DNA of 64,000 bases from Brachybacterium phenoliresistens (lineage in GTDB: Bacteria > Actinomycetota > Actinomycetes > Actinomycetales > Dermabacteraceae). The DNA lies in assembly GCF_000576425.1 (NCBI RefSeq), contig NZ_KK069988.1, forward strand, positions 229,976 to 293,975. Reading direction: 5' to 3'. How positions within the stretch are numbered: position 1 is the first letter of the stretch; the number at the start of each line of letters is the position of its first letter. A model generated the notes under the pieces. The model was not told where the DNA came from. It did no database searches and was given only the letters and a program-made list of their open reading frames with translations. The position numbers and the translations under genes are program-made. Shown here piece after piece: positions 8,998 to 16,760 of the stretch.

Positions 8998-9992
8998 GCG
9001 CGCAGAAGGTCCTGGTCACCGGCGCCTCCGGGATGCTCGGGCGGCATGTGGCGACGACCCTGCGCGACCGCGGGGACAGCGTGCGCGTGCTCCAGCGCCG
9101 CAGCGCCGGAATCGACGGCGTGGAGGAGACCCTGGGGTCCCTCACCGCCGCGGAGGACGTGCGCCGCGCGGTGGCGGGGATGGACGCCGTCGTCCACGTC
9201 GCCGCGAAGGTGTCCATCTCCGGCCCCGAGTCCGAGTTCCGCGAGGTCAACGTCGGCGGCACCCAGGCCGTGCTGGACGCCATGCGCGGGGAGGGCGTCG
9301 CGCGGCTGGTGAACATCTCCTCCCCGTCGGTCGCCCATCTGGGCACGTCCATCGTCGGCCTGGACGCGACCCCGGCGGATCCGCGTCGCGCCCGCGGCCC
9401 CTACGCCCGCACCAAGGCCGCCGCCGAGCAGCTGGCCATGGCCGCCGACGCCGCCGGGCAGCTGATGGTCACCTCCGTGCGCCCCCACATCGTGTGGGGA
9501 CCGGGGGACACCCAGCTGGTGGGGCGCATCGTCGACCGCGCCTCCCGCGGCCGGCTGCCCCTGCTGGACGAGGGCATGGCGCTGATCGACACCACGTACA
9601 TCACCAACGCCTCCGATGCGATCGTGGCGGCGCTGGACCGCATCGAGGACGTCCACGGCGAGAGCTTCGTGGTCACCAACGGCGAGCCCCGCACCGTGCG
9701 CGACGTGCTGGGCGGCTTCTGCGACGCCGCGGGCGTGGCCCGCCCGCACCGGCAGGTGCCCGGCGCCGTGGGACGCTTCGCCGGCCGCGTCGTCGAGCGG
9801 ATCTGGGAGCACCGCCCCGGCCACGACGAGCCGCCGATGACCGAGTTCCTCGCCGAGCAGCTCTCCACCGCCCACTGGTTCGACCAGCGCCGCACCCGCG
9901 AGCGCCTCGGATGGAGCCCGCGGGTGAGCCTCGACGAGGGGTTCGCCCGCCTCGCCGACTGGTTCGCGCAGAACCCCGTCCCCGCCCGCTGA
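8994..9992 (+). CDS. oleD: OleD, 2-alkyl-3-ketoacid reductase (extended SDR)
   Basis: A 332-residue NAD(P)-dependent extended short-chain dehydrogenase. The nucleotide-binding motif VTGASGMLG sits at residues about 8-16, the catalytic YxxxK (YARTK) at about 137-141, with an upstream ISSPSV serine. The family member OleD reduces the OleA product to the 2-alkyl-3-hydroxy acid used by OleC. GTG at 8994 overlaps the oleBC stop by 4 nt, so the three proteins are translationally coupled; in studied organisms OleB, OleC and OleD form large assemblies. Pathway role is inferred from the operon, since the fold alone fits many substrates. Confidence 0.9.
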   Translation: MSAQKVLVTGASGMLGRHVATTLRDRGDSVRVLQRRSAGIDGVEETLGSLTAAEDVRRAVAGMDAVVHVAAKVSISGPESEFREVNVGGTQAVLDAMRGEGVARLVNISSPSVAHLGTSIVGLDATPADPRRARGPYARTKAAAEQLAMAADAAGQLMVTSVRPHIVWGPGDTQLVGRIVDRASRGRLPLLDEGMALIDTTYITNASDAIVAALDRIEDVHGESFVVTNGEPRTVRDVLGGFCDAAGVARPHRQVPGAVGRFAGRVVERIWEHRPGHDEPPMTEFLAEQLSTAHWFDQRRTRERLGWSPRVSLDEGFARLADWFAQNPVPAR

Positions 9993-10032
9993 CCCGTCCC
10001 CTCCTCGCCCTCGCACCCCTGGGAGTCCCGCG

Positions 10033-10713
10033 ATGACCACCGACCGGTCCCACGACCCCGAGCCCACCGACGAGGAGCTGCTCGCCGAGATCGACGCGGA
10101 GCTCGCCGCGGAGGCCGCCGTCCGGCGGCGCGCCCCCGAGCGCGTCACTGGCGCCGTGCTGCTGCTGGGCGGCGCCGTCTCCTGGGTGGCGGCCCTGGTG
10201 CTGATGATCGACAAGCTGTTCCTGCTGGAGAACCCCGGGGCGCAGCTGGGCTGCGACATCAACCCCTTCATCTCCTGCGGGGACGTCATGTCGACCTGGC
10301 AGGCGGCGACGTTCGGGATCCCCAACATGGCCATCGGCCTGGCCGGATACGCGATCATGGCGTGCATCGGCTCCCTGCTGCTGAGCGGGGCGCAGCTGCC
10401 GCGGTGGTTCTCCTGGGCGACCCTGGGCGGGATGACCTTCGCCTTCGGCTTCATCCAGTTCCTGGCGATCTCCGCGATCTTCGTGATCAAGGCCCTGTGC
10501 CCCTGGTGCATGCTCGTGTGGCTGATGACCGCGCCGATGTTCTTCGCCGTCCTCGCCCGCACGATCGAGTCCGGCACCTGGCGGGCGCCGGCGCCCCTCG
10601 CGGCGGTGCTGCGGCACTGGGTGGTGCTGTCGATCGCCTGGTACGCCCTGGTGGTCCTCGCGATCCTCGCCGGGTTCTGGCGGCAGTGGCTGTACATGGT
10701 GGGCCTGGGCTGA
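10033..10713 (+). CDS. Vitamin K epoxide reductase (VKOR) family membrane protein
   Basis: A 226-residue integral membrane protein with an acidic N-terminal tail and about five hydrophobic segments. It carries the VKOR loop cysteines (CDINPFISC, residues about 74-82) and the redox CPWC motif (about 156-159). Bacterial VKORs reoxidise DsbA-like thiol oxidases using menaquinone, so it should act in disulfide formation outside the membrane. No DsbA partner is adjacent in this window. It lies 40 bases downstream of oleD on the same strand but a functional link is not implied. Its stop codon is followed by an unusual tandem repeat. Confidence 0.88.
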   Translation: MTTDRSHDPEPTDEELLAEIDAELAAEAAVRRRAPERVTGAVLLLGGAVSWVAALVLMIDKLFLLENPGAQLGCDINPFISCGDVMSTWQAATFGIPNMAIGLAGYAIMACIGSLLLSGAQLPRWFSWATLGGMTFAFGFIQFLAISAIFVIKALCPWCMLVWLMTAPMFFAVLARTIESGTWRAPAPLAAVLRHWVVLSIAWYALVVLAILAGFWRQWLYMVGLG

Positions 10714-10730
10714 ACCCCCGTGAGCCGGGG

Positions 10731-10829
10731 CTGACCGGGGTGGGGCCGGGCTGACCGGGGTGGGCCCGGCTGACCGGGGTGGGCCGGGGCTGACCGGGGT
10801 GGGGCCGGGCTGACCGGGGTGGGCCGCGG
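10731..10829. repeat. Five tandem copies of a ~20-bp unit after the VKOR gene
   Basis: Units at 10731-10750, 10751-10769, 10770-10789, 10790-10809 and 10810-10829 each begin CTGACCGGGGTGGG and differ only in the length of the following C/G run. The last 20 bases around the VKOR stop (10698-10717) match the unit at about 16 of 20 positions when read in the phase GGTGGGCC..GGCTGA. The remaining 10830-11000 holds no gene or clear signal that I can identify. Confidence 0.85.
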
Positions 10830-11000
10830 CCCAGGGGCAGCGGCCTCCCGACGGCGAGTGCCGGCTGACGAGCCGGGAAAGCCCACCTCCCGGCTCGGGA
10901 ACCGGCGATCGCCGGGGCCGCTTCTCCTCCCCAGGGCGCGCCTGTCCACAGCCCTGCGGCATCGGAGGCGGGACCGTCGCCGGGTGCCTAGCGTCGGGGC

Positions 11001-11840
11001 ATGGACCACGATCCCGTCCCGGAAGCCCGGCCCGGGCGGCACCGCCGCCGCGGCGAGCAGCTCGTCGCCGTGCGCGAGAACCGCGCGGGCCCGAAGGTGC
11101 GCCTGGCCGATCTGCCGCGGCCCAGCGCCACCGCCCTGCTGGGGCTGCTGGTGCTCGTCCTCATCGCGGCCGGCGCCATCCATCTCTCCACGCGCGGTGC
11201 GGCGATCCCGGCGGACGGCCACGGCACGGACGGCCAGGATTCCGCGGCCGCGCAGGAGGCCCCCTCCGGCACGGGCGTCGCCGCGGAGCCCACCGGTCCG
11301 GCGAGGACGGCGGGCGCGGGGGAGGCCGACGGCACGCGGGAGACCGCCGGCGCGGAGGAGGGCTCCGGCTCCTCGAGCCAGGGGACGGTGGTCGTGCACG
11401 TCTCGGGGCAGGTGGTCCGCCCCGGGGTGGTGGAGCTGCCCGCCGGGTCCCGGATCGACGACGCGATCGAGGCGGCGGGAGGGCCCGGGGAGGACGCCGA
11501 CCTCGCGGCGGTGAACCTGGCCCGGCCCCTCGTCGACGGCGAGCAGATCCACGTCCCCGCGCCGGGGGAGGCCCCGCCCGCCTCCGCCGCGCCGGCCGAT
11601 GCGCCGCCGGCCCCCGCACCGGGCGGCGCGGCCGACCCGGCCGGCGGTGCCCTGATCGATCTCAACACGGCCGACGCCGCCGCGCTGCAGGAGCTGCCCG
11701 GGGTCGGCCCCGCCCTGGCCGAGCGGATCATCCAGCACCGCGAGGCCAACGGTCCCTTCGCCGACGTCGCCCAGCTCGAGGAGGTCCCGGGGATCGGCCC
11801 CGCCACCCTCGCGAAGATCGCCCCGATGGCGACGGTCTGA
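11001..11840 (+). CDS. comEA: ComEA helix-hairpin-helix DNA-binding protein
   Basis: A 279-residue protein: basic cytoplasmic N-terminus, one membrane helix (LLGLLVLVLIAAGAIHL, about 46-62), a long Ala/Gly/Glu-rich linker, a SLBB-type domain (VVVHVSGQVVRPGVVELPAG, about 130-150), a Pro/Ala linker, and a C-terminal double helix-hairpin-helix (IDLNTADAAALQELPGVG, then EVPGIGPATLAKI). In competent bacteria ComEA binds incoming double-stranded DNA at the outer face of the membrane and hands it to ComEC. The comEC gene starts one base after the comEA stop, supporting the role. Whether this organism is naturally transformable cannot be told from these two genes. Confidence 0.93.
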   Translation: MDHDPVPEARPGRHRRRGEQLVAVRENRAGPKVRLADLPRPSATALLGLLVLVLIAAGAIHLSTRGAAIPADGHGTDGQDSAAAQEAPSGTGVAAEPTGPARTAGAGEADGTRETAGAEEGSGSSSQGTVVVHVSGQVVRPGVVELPAGSRIDDAIEAAGGPGEDADLAAVNLARPLVDGEQIHVPAPGEAPPASAAPADAPPAPAPGGAADPAGGALIDLNTADAAALQELPGVGPALAERIIQHREANGPFADVAQLEEVPGIGPATLAKIAPMATV

Positions 11841-11841
11841 G

Positions 11842-14178
11842 ATGCTCGCCCGCTCCGACCTGCGCCTGGCGCCGGCGGCCGCGGCGCTGTGGGCCCTCGC
11901 GGGCGTCGGGGTCCACGGCGGCGGGCCGATGCTGCTCGCCGTCCTCGCGGCCGCCGTCTCGATCGTGCTGCTGGTCGGCATCCTCACCGGAGGAGGCGGG
12001 ATGGCGCGGACGCTCGGCGCCCATCTCGGCCTGGTGCTGATCGGAAGCGTGCTGCTGGTGCCCGCGGCGCTCCGCCACGAGACGGCTGTGACCACCCTCC
12101 AGGACGCCGCGGCGCAGGGCCTCGTCCTCGAGGTCGACGTCGAGATCCTCGGCGACCCCGAGGTGCCCGATTCCGGTCCCGCCTGGGCGCGCGGCGGCAG
12201 CCAGGTGCTGGGGCGCACCGTGCCCGGTCCGGCACGGATCGGCCGGACGGCAGCGTCCGTGGGAGAGCTCCGCGTGCTGATCCGGGCCGAGGGCCCCGTC
12301 GCGGAGGAGGTCGCCGGGCTGCGGATCGGCGACCGGGTGCGGCTGCGGGGGACCGTGCGCGCCGCCGGAGACCTCGTGGTCCTCCTCCCGTCGCGGCTGA
12401 CGGCAGCAGAGACCGACCAGGACTGGCGGATCGTGCCGCGCGATCGCGCCCGGGAGGCGACGGCGCACCTGCCCGTGGACGAGGCGGCCCTGATCCGCGG
12501 GATGACGACCGGGGACACGCAGGGGCTCAGCCCGCGCGCCGAGGACGCCATGCGCCGCGCCGGGATCTCCCATCTGGTCGCCGTGTCCGGCGCCAACATC
12601 GCGCTCGTCCTGGCCGCCGTGCTGGTGCCGCTGCTCCTGCTCGGGATCGGGCGGCGGGTGCGGATCGTGCTGGCGGCCGCGGTCTGCGGAGGGTACGTCC
12701 TGCTGGTCGGGCCGGAGCCGAGCGTGCTGCGCGCGGCGACCATGGCCGCCCCGCTGCTGCTGGCCCGTTTCGTCGGGGTGCGAGCGTCACCGGTCGCCGC
12801 GCTCGCCCTGACCGTGGCGCTGTGGGCGAGCCTGGACCCGGTGACGGCGTCCTCGGCCGGCTTCGTGCTCTCGGCCCTGGCCACCGCCGCGATCCTGATC
12901 CTCGCACCGCCGCTGGCCCGGGCCCTGGCATCGATGAGCCGGGGCCGGGTGGGGGAGAGGGCCGCACTGGTCCTCGCCGTGCCGCTGGTGGCCCAGGCGG
13001 CCTGCACCCCGGTGCTGGTGCTGCTGACCCCGGAGGTCTCCGTCTGGGCGGTGGCGGTGAACATGGCCGTCGCGCCGATCGTCGCGCCCAGCACGGTCCT
13101 GGGCATGGTGGCCCTGCTGCTCGCCGTGATCTCCCCGGCGCTGGCGGCGCCCGTCTACGACATCGCCGCCGGAGGCGCGCATCTGGTGCTGCTCACGGCC
13201 CTGACCGCGGACGCGCTGCCCGGCGCGCGGATCCCCGTCCCGGAGGGCGCGGCCGGAGCCCTCGGCGCGGTCGTCCTGATGACCCTGGGGGCGGCGGCCC
13301 TGGCCGCGCGCCGCCGCCGGCTGGTCCGTTTCGCGCTCGTGGCCGTGCTGGTCGCCGCCCTCGCCCCGCCCCTCGCGACGCGGCTCCCCGGCGGCCGCGA
13401 CCAGGTCTGGATCGTCGCCGCCTGCGCCGTGGGGCAGGGGGACGCCGTGCTGCTGCGGCCCGCCGACGCGGCCACGACGATCCTCATCGACACCGGCCCG
13501 GACCCCCGCGCCCTCGCCGCCTGCCTGGACCTGCTGGGGGTGCGACGCATCGACCTGCTGGTGCTGACGCATCCGCATGCCGACCACGTGGGCGGCACCG
13601 CGGCGCTGACCGGGACCCGCACCCCGGCGCGCCAATGGACCTGCCCGCTGGAGGAGGCGAGCATCGGTATCACGGACGCCGTCGCGGCCGAGCCCGTGAC
13701 CATCGGCGCCGCATGGTCGGGGCCGGGCCTGGACGTCGAGGTCCTGTGGCCGCCGGACGCCGCCACCGCCCGCTCCGCCGCGGCGCGGGAGGACGGCGGC
13801 GGCGAGGGGGACGCGGCCAACGACTGCTCGGTCGTGATCGCCGCGACATGGGCCGACGGCACGCGGTACCTCGGCCTGGGGGACCTCGAACCGGTCGCGC
13901 AGCGGATGTTCGCGGCGCTCGCGCCGGCCCGGGCCGACATCGTCAAGATCGCCCACCACGGCTCCGCCCGCCAGCACGCCCCGCTGTACGAGCAGCTCTC
14001 GCCACAGGTGGTGCTGGTCACCGCAGGGCAGGAGAACTCCTTCGGGCATCCCACGCGCAGAGCGCTCGAGATCGCCCGAGGGCAGACGCCGCATGTGGGC
14101 CGCACCGACGTCCACGGGACCGTCCTCGTCCCTCCCGGGGACATCACCGCTCTGCGGGCCGTCGGTGCGGCCCGATAG
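11842..14178 (+). CDS. comEC: ComEC/Rec2 DNA internalisation channel
   Basis: A 778-residue polytopic membrane protein. It starts with hydrophobic segments, then an OB-like domain of about 100 residues, the ComEC competence domain with MRRAGISHLVAVSGANIAL (about 235-253) and many membrane helices. The C-terminus is a metallo-beta-lactamase domain with THPHADHVGG (about 574-583), IDTGPDP and KIAHHGS. ComEC forms the channel through which one DNA strand enters the cytoplasm. Length is typical. It directly follows comEA and precedes holA, an order seen in many Gram-positive genomes. Confidence 0.93.
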   Translation: MLARSDLRLAPAAAALWALAGVGVHGGGPMLLAVLAAAVSIVLLVGILTGGGGMARTLGAHLGLVLIGSVLLVPAALRHETAVTTLQDAAAQGLVLEVDVEILGDPEVPDSGPAWARGGSQVLGRTVPGPARIGRTAASVGELRVLIRAEGPVAEEVAGLRIGDRVRLRGTVRAAGDLVVLLPSRLTAAETDQDWRIVPRDRAREATAHLPVDEAALIRGMTTGDTQGLSPRAEDAMRRAGISHLVAVSGANIALVLAAVLVPLLLLGIGRRVRIVLAAAVCGGYVLLVGPEPSVLRAATMAAPLLLARFVGVRASPVAALALTVALWASLDPVTASSAGFVLSALATAAILILAPPLARALASMSRGRVGERAALVLAVPLVAQAACTPVLVLLTPEVSVWAVAVNMAVAPIVAPSTVLGMVALLLAVISPALAAPVYDIAAGGAHLVLLTALTADALPGARIPVPEGAAGALGAVVLMTLGAAALAARRRRLVRFALVAVLVAALAPPLATRLPGGRDQVWIVAACAVGQGDAVLLRPADAATTILIDTGPDPRALAACLDLLGVRRIDLLVLTHPHADHVGGTAALTGTRTPARQWTCPLEEASIGITDAVAAEPVTIGAAWSGPGLDVEVLWPPDAATARSAAAREDGGGEGDAANDCSVVIAATWADGTRYLGLGDLEPVAQRMFAALAPARADIVKIAHHGSARQHAPLYEQLSPQVVLVTAGQENSFGHPTRRALEIARGQTPHVGRTDVHGTVLVPPGDITALRAVGAAR

Positions 14179-14233
14179 GATCGACCGGCGCCGTCGGACC
14201 GACCACGGCCGCCTCAGCAGGAAGGACCCGCAC

Positions 14234-15217
14234 GTGAGCGATGTGGCCTGGCACAGCGTGGACCTCGCGCCGGTGATCCTGATCCACGGCACCGAGCCGC
14301 TGATCGCCTCCCGCGCCCTGGAGCGGCTGCGGACCCAGGCCCGCGAGCACGACCCCGACGTCGCCTTCCACGACCTGGGCGGGGACTCCGGCGCCGGCGC
14401 CCTCAGCCAGGTCACCAGCCCGTCCCTCTTCGGCGAGGCGCGCTTCGTGGTGATCCCCGAGCTGCAGTCCGCCTCGGAGCAGATGATCGCCGACGTCCAG
14501 TCGTACCTCGCGGCGCCCGAGCAGGACGTCACCCTCGTCCTCGTCCACCGCGGCGGCAACCGGGGCAAGAAGCTCCTGGACGCCGTGAAGAAGGCCGGGG
14601 TGCCGCGGGTGGCCGCCGATCCGATCAAGCGCGCGGCGGACAAGCAGACCTTCGCCGCCTCCGAGTTCAGCCGGGCGGGCCGCCGCATCCAGCCCGAGGC
14701 CGTCGGCGCGCTGGTGGACGCCTTCGGCGCCGATCTGTCCGAGCTCGCCGCGATCTGCCGGCAGATCATCGAGGACACCACGCCGGAGCCCGGCGCTCCT
14801 GCCCCGACCATCGCCGTCGAGGACGTCCATGCCCTCACCGCGGGGCGCGTGGAGACCACGGCCTTCGCCGTCGCCGATGCCGCGATCGCCGGTCGCGAGG
14901 CGGAGGCCCTGCAGCTGCTGGCCCAGGCGCAGCTCGTGGGCGCCGAGCCCGTGCCCATGGTCGCCGCGATCGCCTCGAAGATCCGCTCCCTGGCGAAGGT
15001 CTCCGCACCGGGCGCCTCCGCCCGCACCCTCGGGATGCCGGACTGGATGATCCGCAACCTCTCCCGCGAGGTGCGCGCCTGGAACGACCGGTCCCTGGCC
15101 CTGGCGATCGAGGCCGTCGCCCAGGCCGATCACGAGGTCAAGGGCGCCGGGCGCGACCCCGCCTGGTCGGTGCAGCACCTGATCATCCGCATCTGCGGGG
15201 CGCGCCGCCAGCGCTGA
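14234..15217 (+). CDS. holA: DNA polymerase III delta subunit
   Basis: A 327-residue delta subunit of the clamp loader, which opens the beta clamp. Recognisable parts are the N-terminal ILIHGTEPLIASRAL, the AAA+-like core with SLFGEARFVVI and LVLVHRGGNRGKKLLDAV, and the C-terminal helical collar with QLLAQAQLVGAEPVPMVAAIASKIR and the ending HLIIRICGARR. The GTG start at 14234 is supported by AGGAAGG eight bases upstream. It follows comEC by 55 bases, a conserved neighbourhood, and converges on rpsT with a shared hairpin between. Confidence 0.93.
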   Translation: MSDVAWHSVDLAPVILIHGTEPLIASRALERLRTQAREHDPDVAFHDLGGDSGAGALSQVTSPSLFGEARFVVIPELQSASEQMIADVQSYLAAPEQDVTLVLVHRGGNRGKKLLDAVKKAGVPRVAADPIKRAADKQTFAASEFSRAGRRIQPEAVGALVDAFGADLSELAAICRQIIEDTTPEPGAPAPTIAVEDVHALTAGRVETTAFAVADAAIAGREAEALQLLAQAQLVGAEPVPMVAAIASKIRSLAKVSAPGASARTLGMPDWMIRNLSREVRAWNDRSLALAIEAVAQADHEVKGAGRDPAWSVQHLIIRICGARRQR

Positions 15218-15373
15218 GGTCCCGCGGCCGACGCCCCGTGGCCGGACGCCGCGCGGCCGGTGCCGCGCGTGCGCTGGGGACGGGCGTTCCGCCGATGCGG
15301 TGGACGCCGCGATGCCGGCGAGCCGCGGACGCTGCCGCGCGGGGGCGCGGAGGTTCGATAGACGTCCGGACAT

Positions 15374-15417
15374 GACGACGGGCCCGGTGCGGAGTGTTCC
15401 GCACCGGGCCCGTCGTC
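15374..15417. terminator. Bidirectional terminator between holA and rpsT
   Basis: A perfect inverted repeat with 20-bp arms (15374-15393 and 15398-15417) and the loop GTGT lies between two converging genes. Its symmetry allows use from either side. The rest of 15218-15453 is GC-rich sequence with no gene that I can support. Confidence 0.85.
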
Positions 15418-15453
15418 CACCCCGTCAGACGGGGCAGCAGCTGAGCTGCGAGG

Positions 15454-15720
15454 TCACTTGGCGACGCCGGCGACCAGCTTGGCGAGACCGGACTTGCGGT
15501 TCGCGGCCTGGTTCTTGTGGATGACGCCCTTGGAGACGGCCTTGTCCAGCTTGCGCGCGGCGGTCTGCAGCGCGGTGCCGGCAGCAGCGGCGTCGCCGGC
15601 GGCCACGGCGGTGCGGACCTTGCGGACGTGCGTCTTCAGCTCGCTCTTGACGGCCTTGTTGCGCAGACGCGACTTCTCGTTGGTGAGGATCCGCTTCTTC
15701 TGGGACTTGATGTTTGCCAC
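15454..15720 (-). CDS. rpsT: 30S ribosomal protein S20
   Basis: An 88-residue basic protein beginning [10 protein letters not shown] after the GTG at 15720, with [17 protein letters not shown] and the C-terminal [19 protein letters not shown]. These are standard S20 features; it binds 16S rRNA in the small subunit body. An upstream in-frame start would add 14 residues that are not S20-like. A poor purine stretch (AGAGAAG) lies about six bases before the GTG. The leader upstream is long, about 190 bases, if the promoter-like sequence near 15900-15930 is used. Confidence 0.96.
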   Translation of the reverse strand: MANIKSQKKRILTNEKSRLRNKAVKSELKTHVRKVRTAVAAGDAAAAGTALQTAARKLDKAVSKGVIHKNQAANRKSGLAKLVAGVAK

Positions 15721-15907
15721 GAGGACTTCTCTCTTGTGCTGTGGGTGGTGGAACGCCCGCACCAGCTGAGGTGCGGTCCTGACGGGGACGGGCGGTGGGG
15801 ATCGCCTGGAGACGTCGGGACCGAGTCGCTGTCGCGGTCACACATCCGGATCGCACGGCCGCTTCACCCGAGACACGGGAGGGACCACGGCGTGCGCGCA
15901 CCGGACG

Positions 15908-15922
15908 GTATGTCACACATAC
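15908..15922. promoter_or_regulatory. Short palindrome in the probable rpsT promoter region
   Basis: GTATGT-CAC-ACATAC is a perfect 6+6 palindrome in an A/T-richer patch about 190 bases upstream of rpsT. On the minus strand the adjacent TACCGT fits an actinobacterial -10 (TAnnnT). The rest of 15721-16015 seems to be rpsT leader and spacer with no gene. Confidence 0.35.
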
Positions 15923-16015
15923 AAGGGTCGAGGTTACCAGAACGGTGTCCGCCGTTCAGCACCTGCGCAGCGTGTCACGCATCCCATTCGTGCACCTCAG
16001 AGGGCGCGCGACCGG

Positions 16016-16663
16016 TCAGAGGCTCCAGCCGTGCACCTCGCGCACCACGCGCGCGACCTGGTCGTAGCGCTCCCGGGACAGCTTCGCGCCCTCCCGGCGC
16101 ACGGAGGCGGGGCGCAGCCGCAGCAGGCGGTCGGCGCGGACCTCGGAGTCGCGGCCGCGGGAGTCCCAGGCGCCGGTGCCGATGTCGACCCAGGTGGCCC
16201 CGTGCTCGTCGACATGGACCGCGTCGCCGCGGTCACGGGAGGTGAGCATCAGGGCCACCAGCACCTCGCCGTGCTCGTCCCTCTCGCGGGCCAGCACGAG
16301 GACCGGCCGGTCCTTGCCCCGGGTGATGTCCTCCTCGAAGGGCACCCACGCCCAGGCGATCTCGCCCGGGTCGGCGTCCTCGTCATCGCGCGGGGAGTAG
16401 TCCAGCGCCAGCGGCGGGCTGCTCGGGCGGTCGGCCAGGGCGCCGTCGGCCGCCTCGGGCCCGGAGCCCGGTGCGCCCTGCCGGGAGCGGGCCTCCTGCG
16501 CGAGGTCGGCGCCGGACCGGCCCGCCGTCCCGCCGGAGGTCCCGTCGCGACGATCCTGCACCGCATCGACCACGGACCTGCCGATGTCGCGGGCGGCGCG
16601 GCGGGCTGCCGGGGAGCGCAGGACGGAGCGCAGGACGGAGGAGAACCGGGAGGCGAGCGACAT
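16016..16663 (-). CDS. PemK/MazF-family protein without an adjacent antitoxin
   Basis: A 215-residue protein. The N-terminal part (MSLASRFSSVLRSVLRS, then an Arg/Asp/Gly-rich region to about residue 90) is not part of the MazF fold. The C-terminal half (about 95-215) resembles the PemK/MazF barrel: GEIAWAWVPFEE, the segment DRPVLVLARE, VLVALMLTSRDRG, and LSRERYDQVARVVREVHGW. Classical members are mRNA endoribonucleases; activity here is unproven. No small antitoxin gene is visible next to it. ATG at 16663 is chosen because it starts the conserved-looking amphipathic N-terminus. It is divergent from the ATP-grasp gene at 16761. Confidence 0.65.
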   Translation of the reverse strand: MSLASRFSSVLRSVLRSPAARRAARDIGRSVVDAVQDRRDGTSGGTAGRSGADLAQEARSRQGAPGSGPEAADGALADRPSSPPLALDYSPRDDEDADPGEIAWAWVPFEEDITRGKDRPVLVLARERDEHGEVLVALMLTSRDRGDAVHVDEHGATWVDIGTGAWDSRGRDSEVRADRLLRLRPASVRREGAKLSRERYDQVARVVREVHGWSL

Positions 16664-16760
16664 GACAGCGAGCGTACCCATCCGCGCGGAGTCGGTCACG
16701 GCGAGGTCGCGGTGGACGGAACGGTGAAAGGCCGGGCCGCGGACGGTGTTAGATGGAGGC

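Noticed and set aside
8511-13106. A 1531-codon open frame on the minus strand across the ole operon, VKOR, comEA and comEC
   Set aside because: It lies opposite genes with complete family motifs, is low-complexity (Arg/Ala/Ser/Thr rich) and is typical of antisense open frames in very G+C-rich DNA.
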